Positions 47,022 to 57,605 of a DNA stretch of 64,000 bases are shown piece after piece (positions within the stretch are counted from its first letter, which is position 1; each line of letters starts with the position of its first letter). The position numbers and the translations under genes were made by a program. Origin of the DNA: Amoeboaphelidium protococcarum (taxonomy: Eukaryota; Aphelidiomycota; Aphelidea). The stretch is from the NCBI GenBank assembly GCA_023515745.1, contig JALECJ010000007.1:248001-312000 (forward strand), written 5' to 3'. The notes under the pieces were generated by a model. That model was not told the DNA's origin and did no database searches. It was given only the letters and a program-made list of their open reading frames with translations.

Positions 47022-47300
47022 TTTCACTTTAGTGTTGTAGTTTTACTGCAAATCAGCGGCGTAGTGCACTTTAAATAATAGGTACAAAACAGTGCGCAAC
47101 AAAGAGTTTAAAAATATTTCAAGCGCGTGAAACAGTCGCTTTAAATTATACTTTTGTACAGGAAATGCTGCAAAAGAAGGACATGGTTCGCTCTGCGAGT
47201 TGCTGCAAGGAATAAATAGCTCTTCTCTCTCACTCTCGTTCTCTTTCTTTCAGGTTTTCAGAAGCTCTGCCAATTAATTATTACCGTAAATAGTTCAAAG

Positions 47301-48515
47301 CGAAGAATATGTTCTCCCCGTTGTGCGCAGAAGGGTGTGTGTTGGCATTGTGACAACGAAGGCTTTGAAATTAGCAAATGCTGGAAATAATTTGATCTTG
47401 CATCAGAGTCAGTCGTATTGGTACTAGTCGAAGAATATATTAAACTAATTCAAGCGTTGAAAAGTTTTAAGCTTATAATGATTTTGATATTAGTGCCTAG
47501 AATCAGTATGGTTCATATCTTCTAGATCGTTCTTTAAAGTAGTAATCTGTAGTATGGCGAGATAACATTTGCTTCTATGGATTTAGTGCTGCACACTTTT
47601 TACTATAATTTGATAGATAGTTCAATGATTTAGAGATTGACACGCGATCAATTGAAAAAAGTATTGAGGACATCCTTGGAGGCATATTTACAGAATAAAG
47701 CGTTCAAAAGTATATCTAAATTATTAATGGTGAGAAGTTCTATCTCATCAAAGATAGAGAGGAAGACAAGAAAGTCTTTACAGGAAACGCGTTTAAGTTG
47801 GTTAATGGTTGCAAAGTATACGACTTGAAAAATGAAGATGAAAATTAGGAAGATTTCTTGTACTTTGCTGTTGCGCGTGTATCGCCCTGCACGCGGACTG
47901 ACATGGATATCGCGCGTCGCCGGCATTTAGGTGTCCTTAAAACAATGATGAATGAAGTACTCGGAGTTCAAAAATTTGAGAAGGAGTTGTTTTTGTACAA
48001 GGTGAAGTTGTCTGAAGATCTAACAACCAATGATAAATGGAAGGAGTTTAGTCGTGCTGTAGGAGAGTCGAAAGATTAGTCGGATAAGAAGCACGTGTTA
48101 ATTTTGGAACAATGCTGCTGGCTTCTCTGAATCCTTGAACACTCTGCTAAGCGCCTGTGAATAGTTTGACTATCTGGCGTACTATGATTGGGAGCTGACT
48201 GTAACCGATATCAGATAACGTCTCCACTTCGTCCCCTGCAATGTGCTTTAATAATTGGTATAGCAATTGCGACGTGTATATTCTTCAAAAGATGATTTGG
48301 GAGTCTTCCTTAGTGTCGAAAATTTTGCGCGAGCCTGCAAGGTTACAGCAATTAAAAAGTTTTGTTTGGGTAACTCTCTTCAGTTTCTGAAGTAGATGAT
48401 AGTGCAGAATTCCAACATAAGAAGGCGCAACTGTAGCAGGGGAAGACAAGTTTGGAAGCTACTGGTGGACGAGATCCCTGAGGATTCCGACGATGAGACA
48501 TTCTATAAGTAATGA
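47301..48515 (+). pseudogene. Unknown gene with two frameshifts
   Basis: Three long coding-like segments lie end to end in different frames. The first (about 47301-47475) has a Cys-rich start (CSPRCAQKGVCWHCDNEGF) and runs to LIQALKSF. The second (about 47475-48105) continues as YNDFDISAQNQYGSYLLDR, FYGFSAAHFLLQFDRQFND and ARVSPCTRTDMDIARRR to KKHVLIL. The third (about 48106-48515) has NNAAGFSESLNTLLSACEQ and ends DDETFYKQ-TGA. Both shifts fall at runs of four T (about 47473 and 48104). It may be a recent pseudogene, a gene needing programmed frameshifting, or a gene with homopolymer sequencing errors. No start ATG fits the first segment, so an upstream exon may exist. Family unknown. Confidence 0.6.
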
Positions 48516-48650
48516 TGAGTAGAAAGAAGTAGAGGAAGTAGAGAAGTTAGAAAAAATAAGAAGAGAAATAAAAACAAAAGAAATATAGTAATAGGTAATT
48601 AGTAACTTTTATTTTTTCCCACTTTCACTATTATAATGTCAATCGAGAGC

Positions 48651-48719
48651 TCACTTGCGATTCTTACGACGCTTTCTCTTCAGTCTTCTCATACGCTTCT
48701 TTCTCCACTTCTCACGCAT
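48651..48719 (-). CDS. RPL41: Ribosomal protein eL41
   Basis: ATG 48719 to TGA 48651 gives a 22-residue Arg/Lys helix beginning MREKWRKKRMRRLKRKRR. The usual eL41 is 25 residues and ends MRARSK or similar; here it stops at KNRK, three residues short. It is the smallest ribosomal protein and sits between the large and small subunits at bridge eB14. Only the Met-Arg start and the full basic core identify it; these are nearly invariant across eukaryotes. Confidence 0.93.
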   Translation of the reverse strand: MREKWRKKRMRRLKRKRRKNRK

Positions 48720-48979
48720 CTTGAATCTATCTTCTTAAATTGTTGATGCAAATGTAATAGTTGTGATAACAGAAGAAGAGAAGAAGTGATCAAAAATTTT
48801 TAATCGAACGCGTCTCATTCGCTCGCTCTTTCGTATCAACCTTAGCTCAAACATCTCGCCCGGATTGATCAACATACAAAGACTCAACAACAACGACAAC
48901 AACGAACGACTTTTTGGTGTCGCTTACATTTTCCTGTTTTGAGTGAAACGCTTGAGTAAAAAATATCACAGAAGTAAAT

Positions 48980-49523
48980 ATGTTTGGCGCGTTTAAACCT
49001 TCATTTATCGCCCAGGTGGGTCAAGTGAGGTAAATTCTTGCTGTTGTGAATCTAGAATGACACGTAATTGCTGATAACTAATTAGTATAAGTGATTGTGT
49101 AGATTTGCAAGAAGGCCATTCTTTCTAAGTCACACACAAAAGAGAAATGTTAGAAAGCGGCTCAAGTAGGTCGACTCTGTGATACAGACACTGCTTGAAT
49201 CTAAAGTCCCATTTTCATCACGCGTAATATATATACTATTTATTGCCTGTTGTATTGATTGTATCATTCTATATTGCGAGTGTGTGTTTGGGTAGTCATA
49301 AATTGAAAATGGTCAGTGGAAGAAAGAGTCTGATCTGAAGCCTGTGGAAAAGTATTACGTGTTCAGTAGAGATCCTAAAGGACATCGGAAGCCTATCACA
49401 GCAGGTGAGTATTTGTTTATAAGCTGTAATTATTAATGACTGAAGTTGAATTGTGTAGTGCCTCATTTTACAAAGATGCCACACCCAAGAGGATTTCCAC
49501 CTGGATATACGCCCAAAGTATGA
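48980..49523 (+). CDS. MRPL31: Mitochondrial large-subunit ribosomal protein mL60 (MRPL31-like)
   Basis: Four exons: 48980-49029, 49103-49223, 49296-49404, 49459-49523 (114 aa; introns 73, 72 and 54 nt, all ending GTAG). The start MFGAFKPSF, the basic block SHTQKRNVRKRLKQVDSVI and the C-terminal KYYVFSRDPKGHRKPI...VPHFTKMPHPRGFPPGY match fungal mL60. It is one of the most intron-rich genes here relative to its length. mL60 is best known from fungal mitoribosomes, so its presence is a lineage hint, but I cannot judge how widely it occurs. It overlaps nothing; the convergent gene ends 60 bp downstream. Confidence 0.83.
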
Positions 49524-49582
49524 TAAAGATAGTCTATATGAATAAACGTTGTTTCTGTGCTGTAGACGTATCAAATTGTATT

Positions 49583-50107
49583 TCATATACGCGTCATCTT
49601 CTCTAACGGCGTTCCCTTTAATGCTTCAAATTAGTAATCAACAGCTTTGCCTCCCTGATTTTTGATAAAGAAATCGCATGCCAACTCAAGCATTTCCACC
49701 TTGTCTTTCAGACTGTACTGTGGATTCATATTTAACGCGTCAAGCATGGACTAAAGATACTCCTAATGATCCGTACTCTTCATCACCTATGGGAGCATAG
49801 ATCGCAACTTTTCTGATCGACATTTTTCAGGATTTAACAAGGTCAAGTGGTCGCGATATGTATAGCCAGATGATGATTTGATGTACTGATAGTGAGCGAT
49901 GATATCTATTGGATGAGCATCAACTTCCATCACTTTTAGCTACTAATTTAGTACAGGCTTTTTCGATGCCTTCTCAGGCTACTATTGATGCTTTCTCTAC
50001 TTAGTCTTTTAGGATCCCTTCTTAATATATTAGGAGACAGCGTCAGCTAGATTCCTTGCTGAATATGCGGCTTGATTAGATTACAATCTACGCGTTAGTC
50101 TTAACAT
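49583..50107 (-). CDS. Putative mitochondrial protein, unknown function
   Basis: A 174-aa intronless frame from ATG 50107 to TGA 49583. The N-terminus MLRLTRRLQSNQAAYSARN is Arg-rich, lacks acidic residues and looks like a mitochondrial presequence. The body contains HPIDIIAHYQYIKSSSGY and QYSLKDKVEMLELACDFF; no domain is recognised. Its start is only 41 bp from the divergent start of mitochondrial bS18, and it is convergent with mL60, so all three neighbours appear mitochondrial, suggesting a mitoribosomal or mitochondrial gene-expression role. That role is inferred from context only. Confidence 0.6.
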
Positions 50108-50148
50108 TTTAAATCTCTTTTGATGTATTTCGTATCAAAACTGTTGAA
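50108..50148. promoter_or_regulatory. 41-bp shared divergent promoter
   Basis: Only 41 bp separate the divergent ATGs at 50107 (minus) and 50149 (plus). The spacer is A+T-rich with TTTTGATG and TATCAAAA, and must include both 5' UTRs unless true starts lie further inside. Confidence 0.45.
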
Positions 50149-50835
50149 ATGAAAGCGAAATTCAACGCGCCCTTTTGTCATCACAGAAGAAGAATTAAAA
50201 AATCACTAGAAAACTCAATCAAGTTTACTGTCTGTAAATCCAAGATGATTAGAAATTGCATAAGACGTGTATCTAATGATGCCAAAGCGCGTAAGAGTGC
50301 CCATAATGAAATCGAGTAGATTCTGTCAGACGTCAAGTCTACGAGCAAGAAAGTCGCTGAACGCAATACCAATTCTATAAGCTCTATTATGAGTAAAAGA
50401 AGCCGGAGCAAGGCAGAGTTGAATGATTAATCTACCAGCAGCACTAATCATGGCGATCGGAAATTAAAATTTGAATCTGGTCATAACTATTCTGATGAAG
50501 ATCTCAACTTGTCTATAAGCGAATTTAATGCGCGTAATAGATACAGTCGCGTCCATGATATGTGGTACTGGAATACACAAAGTTCTAAAGATAGTGTTGC
50601 GCGTAATGTCGATTGGATGATCAAAACTGGAATCGACGTGTCCAGAGAATACAAGAATGCTATATTCCTCTCTGAATACGTTAATCATTTGGGTCAGGTA
50701 CTGCCGCGGAGGGTGACTGGTTTGTCGTCGGGGACCCAGCGCAGATTGGTCAAGACTATAAATTTCGCGGTTAATCTGGGTGTAATTCCTCGCACTACTA
50801 AGCATTGGGCAGCGAAATTAAAATAGTAAATGTGA
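50149..50835 (+). CDS. MRPS18: Mitochondrial small-subunit ribosomal protein bS18
   Basis: A 228-aa single exon. The N-terminal 140 residues are basic and lineage-specific. The C-terminal 65 residues are bS18: NAIFLSEYVNHLGQVLPRRV, then TGLSSGTQRRLVKTINFAVN and LGVIPRTTKHW, matching the bacterial pattern of a LxxF strand, RRITGL and a K/R-rich helix ending in GLLP. bS18 sits on the platform of the small mitoribosomal subunit. It is divergent from an unknown, probably mitochondrial, gene across 41 bp. Confidence 0.85.
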
Positions 50836-50885
50836 GTTATAACAAAAATAGAAGATGAGGATTTATTTAACACGATATTTGTTGT

Positions 50886-51503
50886 TCACTGTTCCATTGC
50901 ACTGTGCATCTGTTCTGCTCTGTAGTTATCACATTCAGTGAGGCACTATTGGACTTTCTTTATAGCAGCTTTCCTTCGAGTCTGGACTTCTTCACGGCCA
51001 TTGGATTAAATAGAGTCCAGTCTCAGTAGCAATTTGGTCAACTTATCTTCATATAGCAAGAACGATTTGTTATTCGCATTAGAGTAATCGAACTGTCCAT
51101 TTATGAAGCTGAGATTGCCCCAGAATACATCGCAGTGCAGATCGTTAATGTCATTCAACTCTTACTGAATTTTTTATATTTACATCAGAGGCGAGATTAT
51201 CTAACGTTACACTTCCAATTTTATAGCCACGCGATCCAAGAATCGACGAATCACAGCTAGAGCGTGCAATCTCTTTCTTAAAGTATAAGATCTATATGCT
51301 CTTTAGATAACACTTGCAGCAGAGATACTTTATTGAGAGTATTAAGGAGATCTATGTCTGCGCTTTGGAGTCTTCCTTCTTCGCTGAGGTTGAAGGCACC
51401 AATCATGCACCGCGTAGTCTGGGTACCAGTTCTGATGAGCAGAGGCAGGTGTACCAAACACTAGAGGAGTATCTTGATAATAGCAAGGATAATATGCAAA
51501 CAT
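50886..51503 (-). CDS. IQ-motif plus BAG-domain co-chaperone
   Basis: A 205-aa intronless frame from ATG 51503 to TGA 50886. After a Tyr/Pro-rich start (MFAYYPCYYQDTPLVF) and a basic run there is an IQ motif (SVIQRAYRSYTLRKR), then a helical region and a BAG domain: KLTKLLLRLDSIQSNGREEV, then RRKAAIKKVQQCLTEC. BAG domains bind the HSP70 ATPase domain and speed nucleotide exchange; IQ motifs bind calmodulin. The IQ-BAG order is that of plant BAG5-like proteins. UAG/UAA fill 11 or more Gln positions, including five within the IQ-to-BAG linker. Confidence 0.8.
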
Positions 51504-51676
51504 TATGTTATTTAAGATATTTTATTTGTAATTAATAAAAAGAGATGTTGTGAGTTAGATCATGCCATTTTGTATTCAGATTGTCCATCTAATCGCGAAA
51601 CAGGTAGAACATTCTAGAACATGAGCGATTGAAACAAGTAAAAATAGAAATGACCAAATTTTTAATAAGCTCAAAT

Positions 51677-54292
51677 TCAATTTCCAAGTGTGCCCAGATC
51701 TGTAATAGTTTTCCGTCGTATTCTTAGTCTACCATCACCCTTTGCCAGATTGTCGTTACTACCTTACAATGGCGGCGACAATTCATCCGCCTCAATCAAC
51801 GCATCGTTCGCCGCAGAGTGATTGGCATTCTGTGGACTGGGCGACGGAACTGACAACTTGTATTGCACACTAAAAGCTTTCAGATCCGTCTAGATCTAAT
51901 CAACAGCCTTAGCTTCTTGGGCAGTCTTCTTACTAGATTTACCGCGCAAGAACGCTGCCTGGGCTTTTAATGCCGTACGCGCATCTCGTAAGCTCCCATA
52001 TTGAGAAAATCGGTGTTTCGGACCCAGCTGTCCTTAGACTGCAGATTCATCAGTGATCGAGCTTTAAGAATGCGAAAGCTCATCGTAGCTTAGATCTTTT
52101 AGCGAGTATGTTTTCTCAATCATAAACTTGGCAGCCTCAGCTCTGCTTATGGTAAGCTCAGATAACTTGCGTTTCTTATCCAACTCCCTCTCCTCTTCAT
52201 CTTCGATCTGAGCGCGCAATACTTCCAGAAAACGCTCTTACTCTTCTTTGTGACTAAAGCCAAGATCAATCAAATGTCCATTAATATTCACCAACTGGAC
52301 AATGAAGGGATGACAGGAAGAACTTTTCGATAGAGCCGACATTGTGATATAATTGAAAAAGTATCTAAATTAGTATCTAACACCAGCCACTGCACTGCTA
52401 GGACGAGACGACACAGTTCCACTAGCACTAGACACCCTCTCTCTACCATAGTATTGCTGTTCGCGCTCTTTCAAATCGGTCACGTTCTTTGATAGATTAG
52501 ATCTCGACAAGGACGCGTGCGAATCACTTTACATTGTCACATATTAGCTCAACTGCATTCCGTGCCGCGGCTTCACAATCAAAAGTATATCATTGCAGAC
52601 GAATAGAGTTCGCTCGTGCCTATGAGTGTTAGGTTTGCCTATATCAGGAATTTAGTATGCAGTGAATTCAGCAACTACTTCACGCCCCGCTGTCTGAAGA
52701 GCATCTTGTTTTCCCTCCAGCTTGGATAAAATATCACGAAAATGCCACTCACCATCATGGTCATTCATCTTGATCTCGTTGTTTATGATGTTATAATAAA
52801 GTTATTCCATAAAAGGACGAGGAAGATCTTCCTTATTATTAATACCGCGATTATTGCGCAGAAAGTCAGTCAGTGACATTTTCTTCTTCACATTTGGATT
52901 ATGAGCATCAGTGTTCAGCATAATCAAACTAAACGCCAAAATATAAGCAGTATCTGGTGACTGAAACACGTCAGAGTTGTCTTGACAAAACTTTCGAGCA
53001 AACTCGTTCATAATACGATCAATCTTCTACGCTTCTCCGGGCAGTCGGAAGGTTTATAACAACATTCTGAGCGCATCATCAAACGACAGATTCTAGAAAT
53101 CTAATTCATCAACAAAATGATGGAGCACCTAGTTTGACATGGAATCACCTACGCCAAGATACTCCCCAATTTTCACTTTGGATAATCCTGGATGAGTTAA
53201 TAAAAATTTCGCGACATCTTTAGAGTCGGAGCCACACTGAGCCATTGAAATCGCGCTTTATATTCCCTTGGATGGATTCTCGTTAAATAAGTTGGTGACT
53301 TTTCTAATTGCTTTTTTCTCCTTCTATGCATCCAGCATCTCATTTGACAATAGTGTTGATATCTATTTATCATGCTGTATCTAAGATTCTGAGCTTGGTG
53401 ACGTTTATGATTCCAGTTGAAACCTCAAGAGCAACTCTTATGATGGACTGATCTGATTAGCATGGGCGAGCATTAACATGACACTTTTCCGTCTACTTTC
53501 CTTAATCAATGACAGATTGCGACTCTATTACATTTTATCCAGCATGAGACCATAATGTCTTTTCATTCTATAGAATCTATAATAACGTTGGATGGTAATC
53601 GCTGCAGCTTAAGCTTTCTCTTGACGTTTGACATCTGATTAATCGAAACCTTCCTAATTTCTGCTTTACGTCGTCGCGCTGATATCACTTAATAAATCTG
53701 TGGAAAATAATACATTATGCTCCCTCTATAAATCGTTCATTGACAATGACTTTCGAAAACTTGATGAGGATCTTCGCTATTATGAATGTATTGGTGGTCC
53801 CAACACGAATGATGCAGGTCCACCCTAGTTCAGCAGTTTCGTCTAGCTCTCCTTCAAACTCTCGCGGATCCTTCGTCTATCTCCAGATTTAAGTTTCTTG
53901 TGTCCTCTACGTGTCAATGGCTTCTATGACGGACTTTACGGGCTTTCAGGTGTAGGAGAGAGTTTACTGCCATTATCAACTCTAGAGGATAGAGTCAGCT
54001 TCTGTTGATCAAACTTTTCAGGTGCCGATTTACGAGCCTTCATTTAACTCACCTTTCTCTTCTATTGAATTTACGAATGAACCTGTTGTTATTGTTGCTA
54101 TTAGATTGACTGTTCTGCGTTATCAACTGCTGCAATAGTAGAACTTTTAAGCACTACTTACTGTGATGACTGGATATCTAATGCTTGAGTTTTAACATTT
54201 AGCAGCTGCTGGTCCATTCCACCGTGGACGTTTCGATCTGATTCTTACACCGAATCCATGATTACTGTATTGTTATAAACCTGCTAATGCAT
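51677..54292 (-). CDS. IQSEC: IQSEC/BRAG-type ARF guanine nucleotide exchange factor
   Basis: An 871-aa single exon from the first in-frame ATG at 54292 (a second at 54259) to TGA 51677. Order: disordered Gln/Ser-rich N-terminus; an IQ motif near residue 230 (AAITIQRYYRFYRMKRHYG); a Sec7 domain at about 325-520 with the catalytic Glu in KVKIGEYLGV, the FRLPGEAQKIDRIM helix and LIMLNTDAHNPNVKKK; then a PH domain (RTLFVCNDILLIV...) and a C-terminal helix. IQ-Sec7-PH is the layout of BRAG/IQSEC proteins, which activate ARF6 at the plasma membrane and endosomes. A stretch RYFFNYITMS within the PH region reads through without a stop; a small unspotted intron there is possible. Confidence 0.92.
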
Positions 54293-54735
54293 TTGAATAA
54301 ATGTAAAAGAAAACATGGTATCTGTAAATAATTGTTGATTATAGCATTTGTGTAAAATCAGGGCTATTTATAAGTTATTGCTCTGATATGACGCCCGTTT
54401 CACTTCTCAACCCAAAGTCACCTAGCGCGGTTGTCAATCAACTCGGCAATCAAAGACCGGCAGTTGTTGAAACGCGTTTAATGTTTTCGCCACTGCTCGC
54501 TCTCAGTCGAACTCGAAGAGAAGCATTCAATCATCCTCCTGGCCTGGCGAGATTTGACTTTGATAGAGCCGAGAGAAGTTGAGTATTTATTTCGTCCATT
54601 GCGCTCGGTGTTTTGCTTTCCGCCGTCTGTCTTTAAACGCGGTGACTCTTTTTTTCATTCAACCAGCAGAGAAGTGCCTAACTGAGATCTTGTCTTCTTT
54701 CTGAACATTAAACATCATCTTGAGTATTTAGGAAT
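54293..54735. promoter_or_regulatory. Divergent intergenic region
   Basis: 443 bp between IQSEC (minus) and importin beta (plus). A 64-codon plus-strand frame (54388-54582) begins MTPVSLLNPKSPSAVV and is C+G-richer than its surroundings, with one ACGCGT; it has no recognisable domain and I treat it as promoter or 5' UTR sequence. Confidence 0.4.
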
Positions 54736-57407
54736 ATGAGCGTTAACTTTGGGTAGATTTTTGCCAAGACTCTCTCACCAGGTATGATTTGAATTAATTA
54801 CGTGACTGAGCATAATTGATTGTGAATTTAATCTTGAATCGTGTAGTTCAGTCTGAAAGAGACCAGGCTTTGCGTCAGTTGCAATAAGCCGCGTAGGAGA
54901 ACTTTGGACAATTCGTGTTGGGTCTTGCCACTGAGCTGGCTAGAGGAGACCAGGCGCCAGCTATGAGATCTGCTGCTGGTCTGCAATTGAAGAATAATTT
55001 AACAGCCAAGGATTTTGCCAGACGGGTGTTATTACAGTAGAAATGGCAGACTGTTGATAGCGGTGTCAAGAGTCAGGTGAAGCAGTTGAATCTCTCGGCT
55101 CTGACTGCCACAGAAAAGCTGGTGACCACTACTGCTGGTTAGGCCATTGCTGTAATTGCAGCCATAGAGTTGCCTATGAATGCATGGCCAGAACTTATCT
55201 AGACCCTGATGAATAATGTCGCTGCGTAGTCAAGTTCTAATGAATTAAAGTAGGCCACATTGCAGACCATTGGTTTCCTTTGTGAAGAAGTGGCACCTGA
55301 AGCCTTGGAGAATTATTCCAATGAAATTCTGACTGCAGTTGTGCAAGGTGCGCGTAAAGGTCAGAGTCCTGCCATTCTTATCGCTGCTCTTAGAGCTATG
55401 ACCAATTCGTTGGAGTTTATTAGACGCAATTTTGACAATCCTAAAGAGCGCGACTTTATAATGCAAGTTGTTTGTGAGGCTACCACTGTTACGGAGAGTG
55501 GAGAAGTTGTGAGTGCTGCATTTGAGTGCCTGGTCAGAATAATGTCTCTGTACTATGATCATATGCTGGTATACATGCGACAAGCTCTATTTGGGTTGAC
55601 TATTAATGGAATGACTAGTCAAGACACTAATATTGCTCTATAGGCAATAGAATTTTGGTCAACCGTTTGTGATGAAGAAATCGCGTTGATGGAAGAGGCA
55701 GAGGAGGCTATGGAGTTTGGTGAGTAACCAGAAAGAGTCAGTCAGAACTTTGCTAGAGCTGCTGCGCCCAATGTTGTGCCTGTCTTATTGCAACTGTTGA
55801 CTTAATAAGAAGAGGGTATAGATGAGGATGAATGGACTCCTTTTATGGCTGCAGCTACAGCTCTGTCTCTATTTGCTGAGTGTATTTAGAACGAAGTTGT
55901 ACCACTGGTTGTTCCATTTGTTGAGGCTAACATCACCAAGTCAGAGTGGAGATTGAGGGAAGCTTCAGTTATGGCGTTTGGCTCCATCCTGAATGGTCCA
56001 GATAGTTAGATACTACAGTAGCTGATTACTTAGGCAATGCCAGTTCTACTGCAGTTGATGAGTGATCAGAATGTGCAAGTAAAAGATGGCGCCGCGTGGA
56101 CCTTGGGCAAGATTTGTGAATTACATTCTGCATGTATTAAAGGCAGTCAGATGCTTACCTCGGTCATTGAGGCGCTGCTTAGAGCTCTATAAGACTCCCC
56201 TAAGGTGGCTGCTAGTGCTTCGTGGGCATTGATGAATTTGGCTAATGAACTAGGTGTCGATGACCAGGACGAGGTGACATATGCTCTGTCACCTTTCTTT
56301 GATGCCGCGGTGAATGCACTGTTAAATGCAGCCCAGAGAAGTGATGCAGTAGAGCATTAGTTGAAGACTTCCGCGTACGAAGCGCTGGCTAATTTCATTT
56401 AATATTGCGCCTAGGATTGTCTTAAAACTGTTGATAATGCAGCCAACGTTGTTCTCTCGCGACTTGAGTTTTCTATATAATAAGGAAGTCAGGCATTGGG
56501 AGCGGATGATTTGAATGAATAGGCTGAGCTGTAACTTGCTCTGTGTTCTGTAGTATAAAGCCTGGCCAGAAGATTAAAGAGAGGAATTACTGCGTACTCC
56601 GATCGCATTATGACATCTCTGCTGAAGATTCTCACTCAGTCTTCGAAAAATACCACGACTGTGGAAGACGTCTTTGTTGCTATTGGAGTCCTTATTAACT
56701 GCATGGGGCAGGACTTTTAGCGCTATGCAGATATGTTTGTACCTTTCCTTTGCCAGGCTTTGTAGAATCATACTGAGCATTAATTGTGTTAAATTGCCGT
56801 CGGCGTCGTTGGAGATCTTTGTCGTGCATTGAATGATCAAGTGGTAGTGTACTGTGAGAAGTTTATGACTCTGCTGGTCTAAAATCTGTAAAGTGAAGTT
56901 TTGCACAGGGAGGTGAAGCCGCCCATTTTATCGTGCTTTGGAGACATATCCCTGGCGATTGAATCAAAGTTTGAGCCATTTTTGCAAGTCACAATGACTG
57001 TATTGCAACAGGCTGCTCAGATGTAGGCCGACCCACATGATTTGGACATGGTTGACTATGTGTGTACGTTGCGAGAAGGTATTTTGGAAGCATTGACCGG
57101 AATTGTCCAAGGATTTAAAATGAACGGCAAGGGCAAGCTGTTGCTGTAATACGCGGAGACGATGCTTGCCTTTGTGTATGAGATCTTCCAAGATTAGAAC
57201 AAGACGGAGCCACTGGTGAGAGGTGCTATTGGTCTGCTGGGCGACATGGCCGACGCGATGGGCGCTGATCTGAAACAGTTTCTCACTGGCGCGTGGGTGG
57301 AAGCTTTCTTCAAAGAGGCGAGAGCTGACAGATCGTTCTCTGTTCAAACACGCGAAGTTATCAGATGGTCAAGGAGCTTGGTGAAGTAGGTGGTCTCTGG
57401 TCCTTGA
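54736..57407 (+). CDS. KPNB1: Importin subunit beta-1 (karyopherin beta 1)
   Basis: Exons 54736-54781 and 54847-57407 with a 65-nt intron (GTATGA...GTGTAG); 868 aa, the normal length. HEAT repeats run throughout: the start [38 protein letters not shown], the acidic loop after HEAT 8 ([12 protein letters not shown]) and the [14 protein letters not shown] region. It binds importin alpha or cargo directly and is released by RanGTP in the nucleus. The first 40 codons already contain UAG and UAA at Gln positions conserved in the family, so this gene is a clean demonstration of the code. It ends VSGP-TGA. Confidence 0.97.
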
Positions 57408-57605
57408 ATTGTGGAGTGAGTTTGGTACATACTTGATAATGATAATAACGAAGGCATATAAAATTAACTGCATTGGAATGATATGTTTTCATTTATCTAG
57501 TTTAATCGACCATCAAATTCTTTTCCCTTTTTAGTTAGACTGCACTGTAGTGTTTAAAAAAAAATTTCAGAGAGCGTCATTGAGATCTCAGTAATAGATA
57601 TAGAT

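Noticed and set aside
51181-51200. Apparent 19-nt intron (GTAAAT...TTCAG) in the BAG-protein gene
   Set aside because: Another frame reads straight through with an IQ motif and BAG domain and no UGA, so no ultra-short intron is needed.
51314-51535. Plus-strand 73-codon frame
   Set aside because: Antisense to the N-terminal part of the IQ-BAG gene; no domain and no splice signals.
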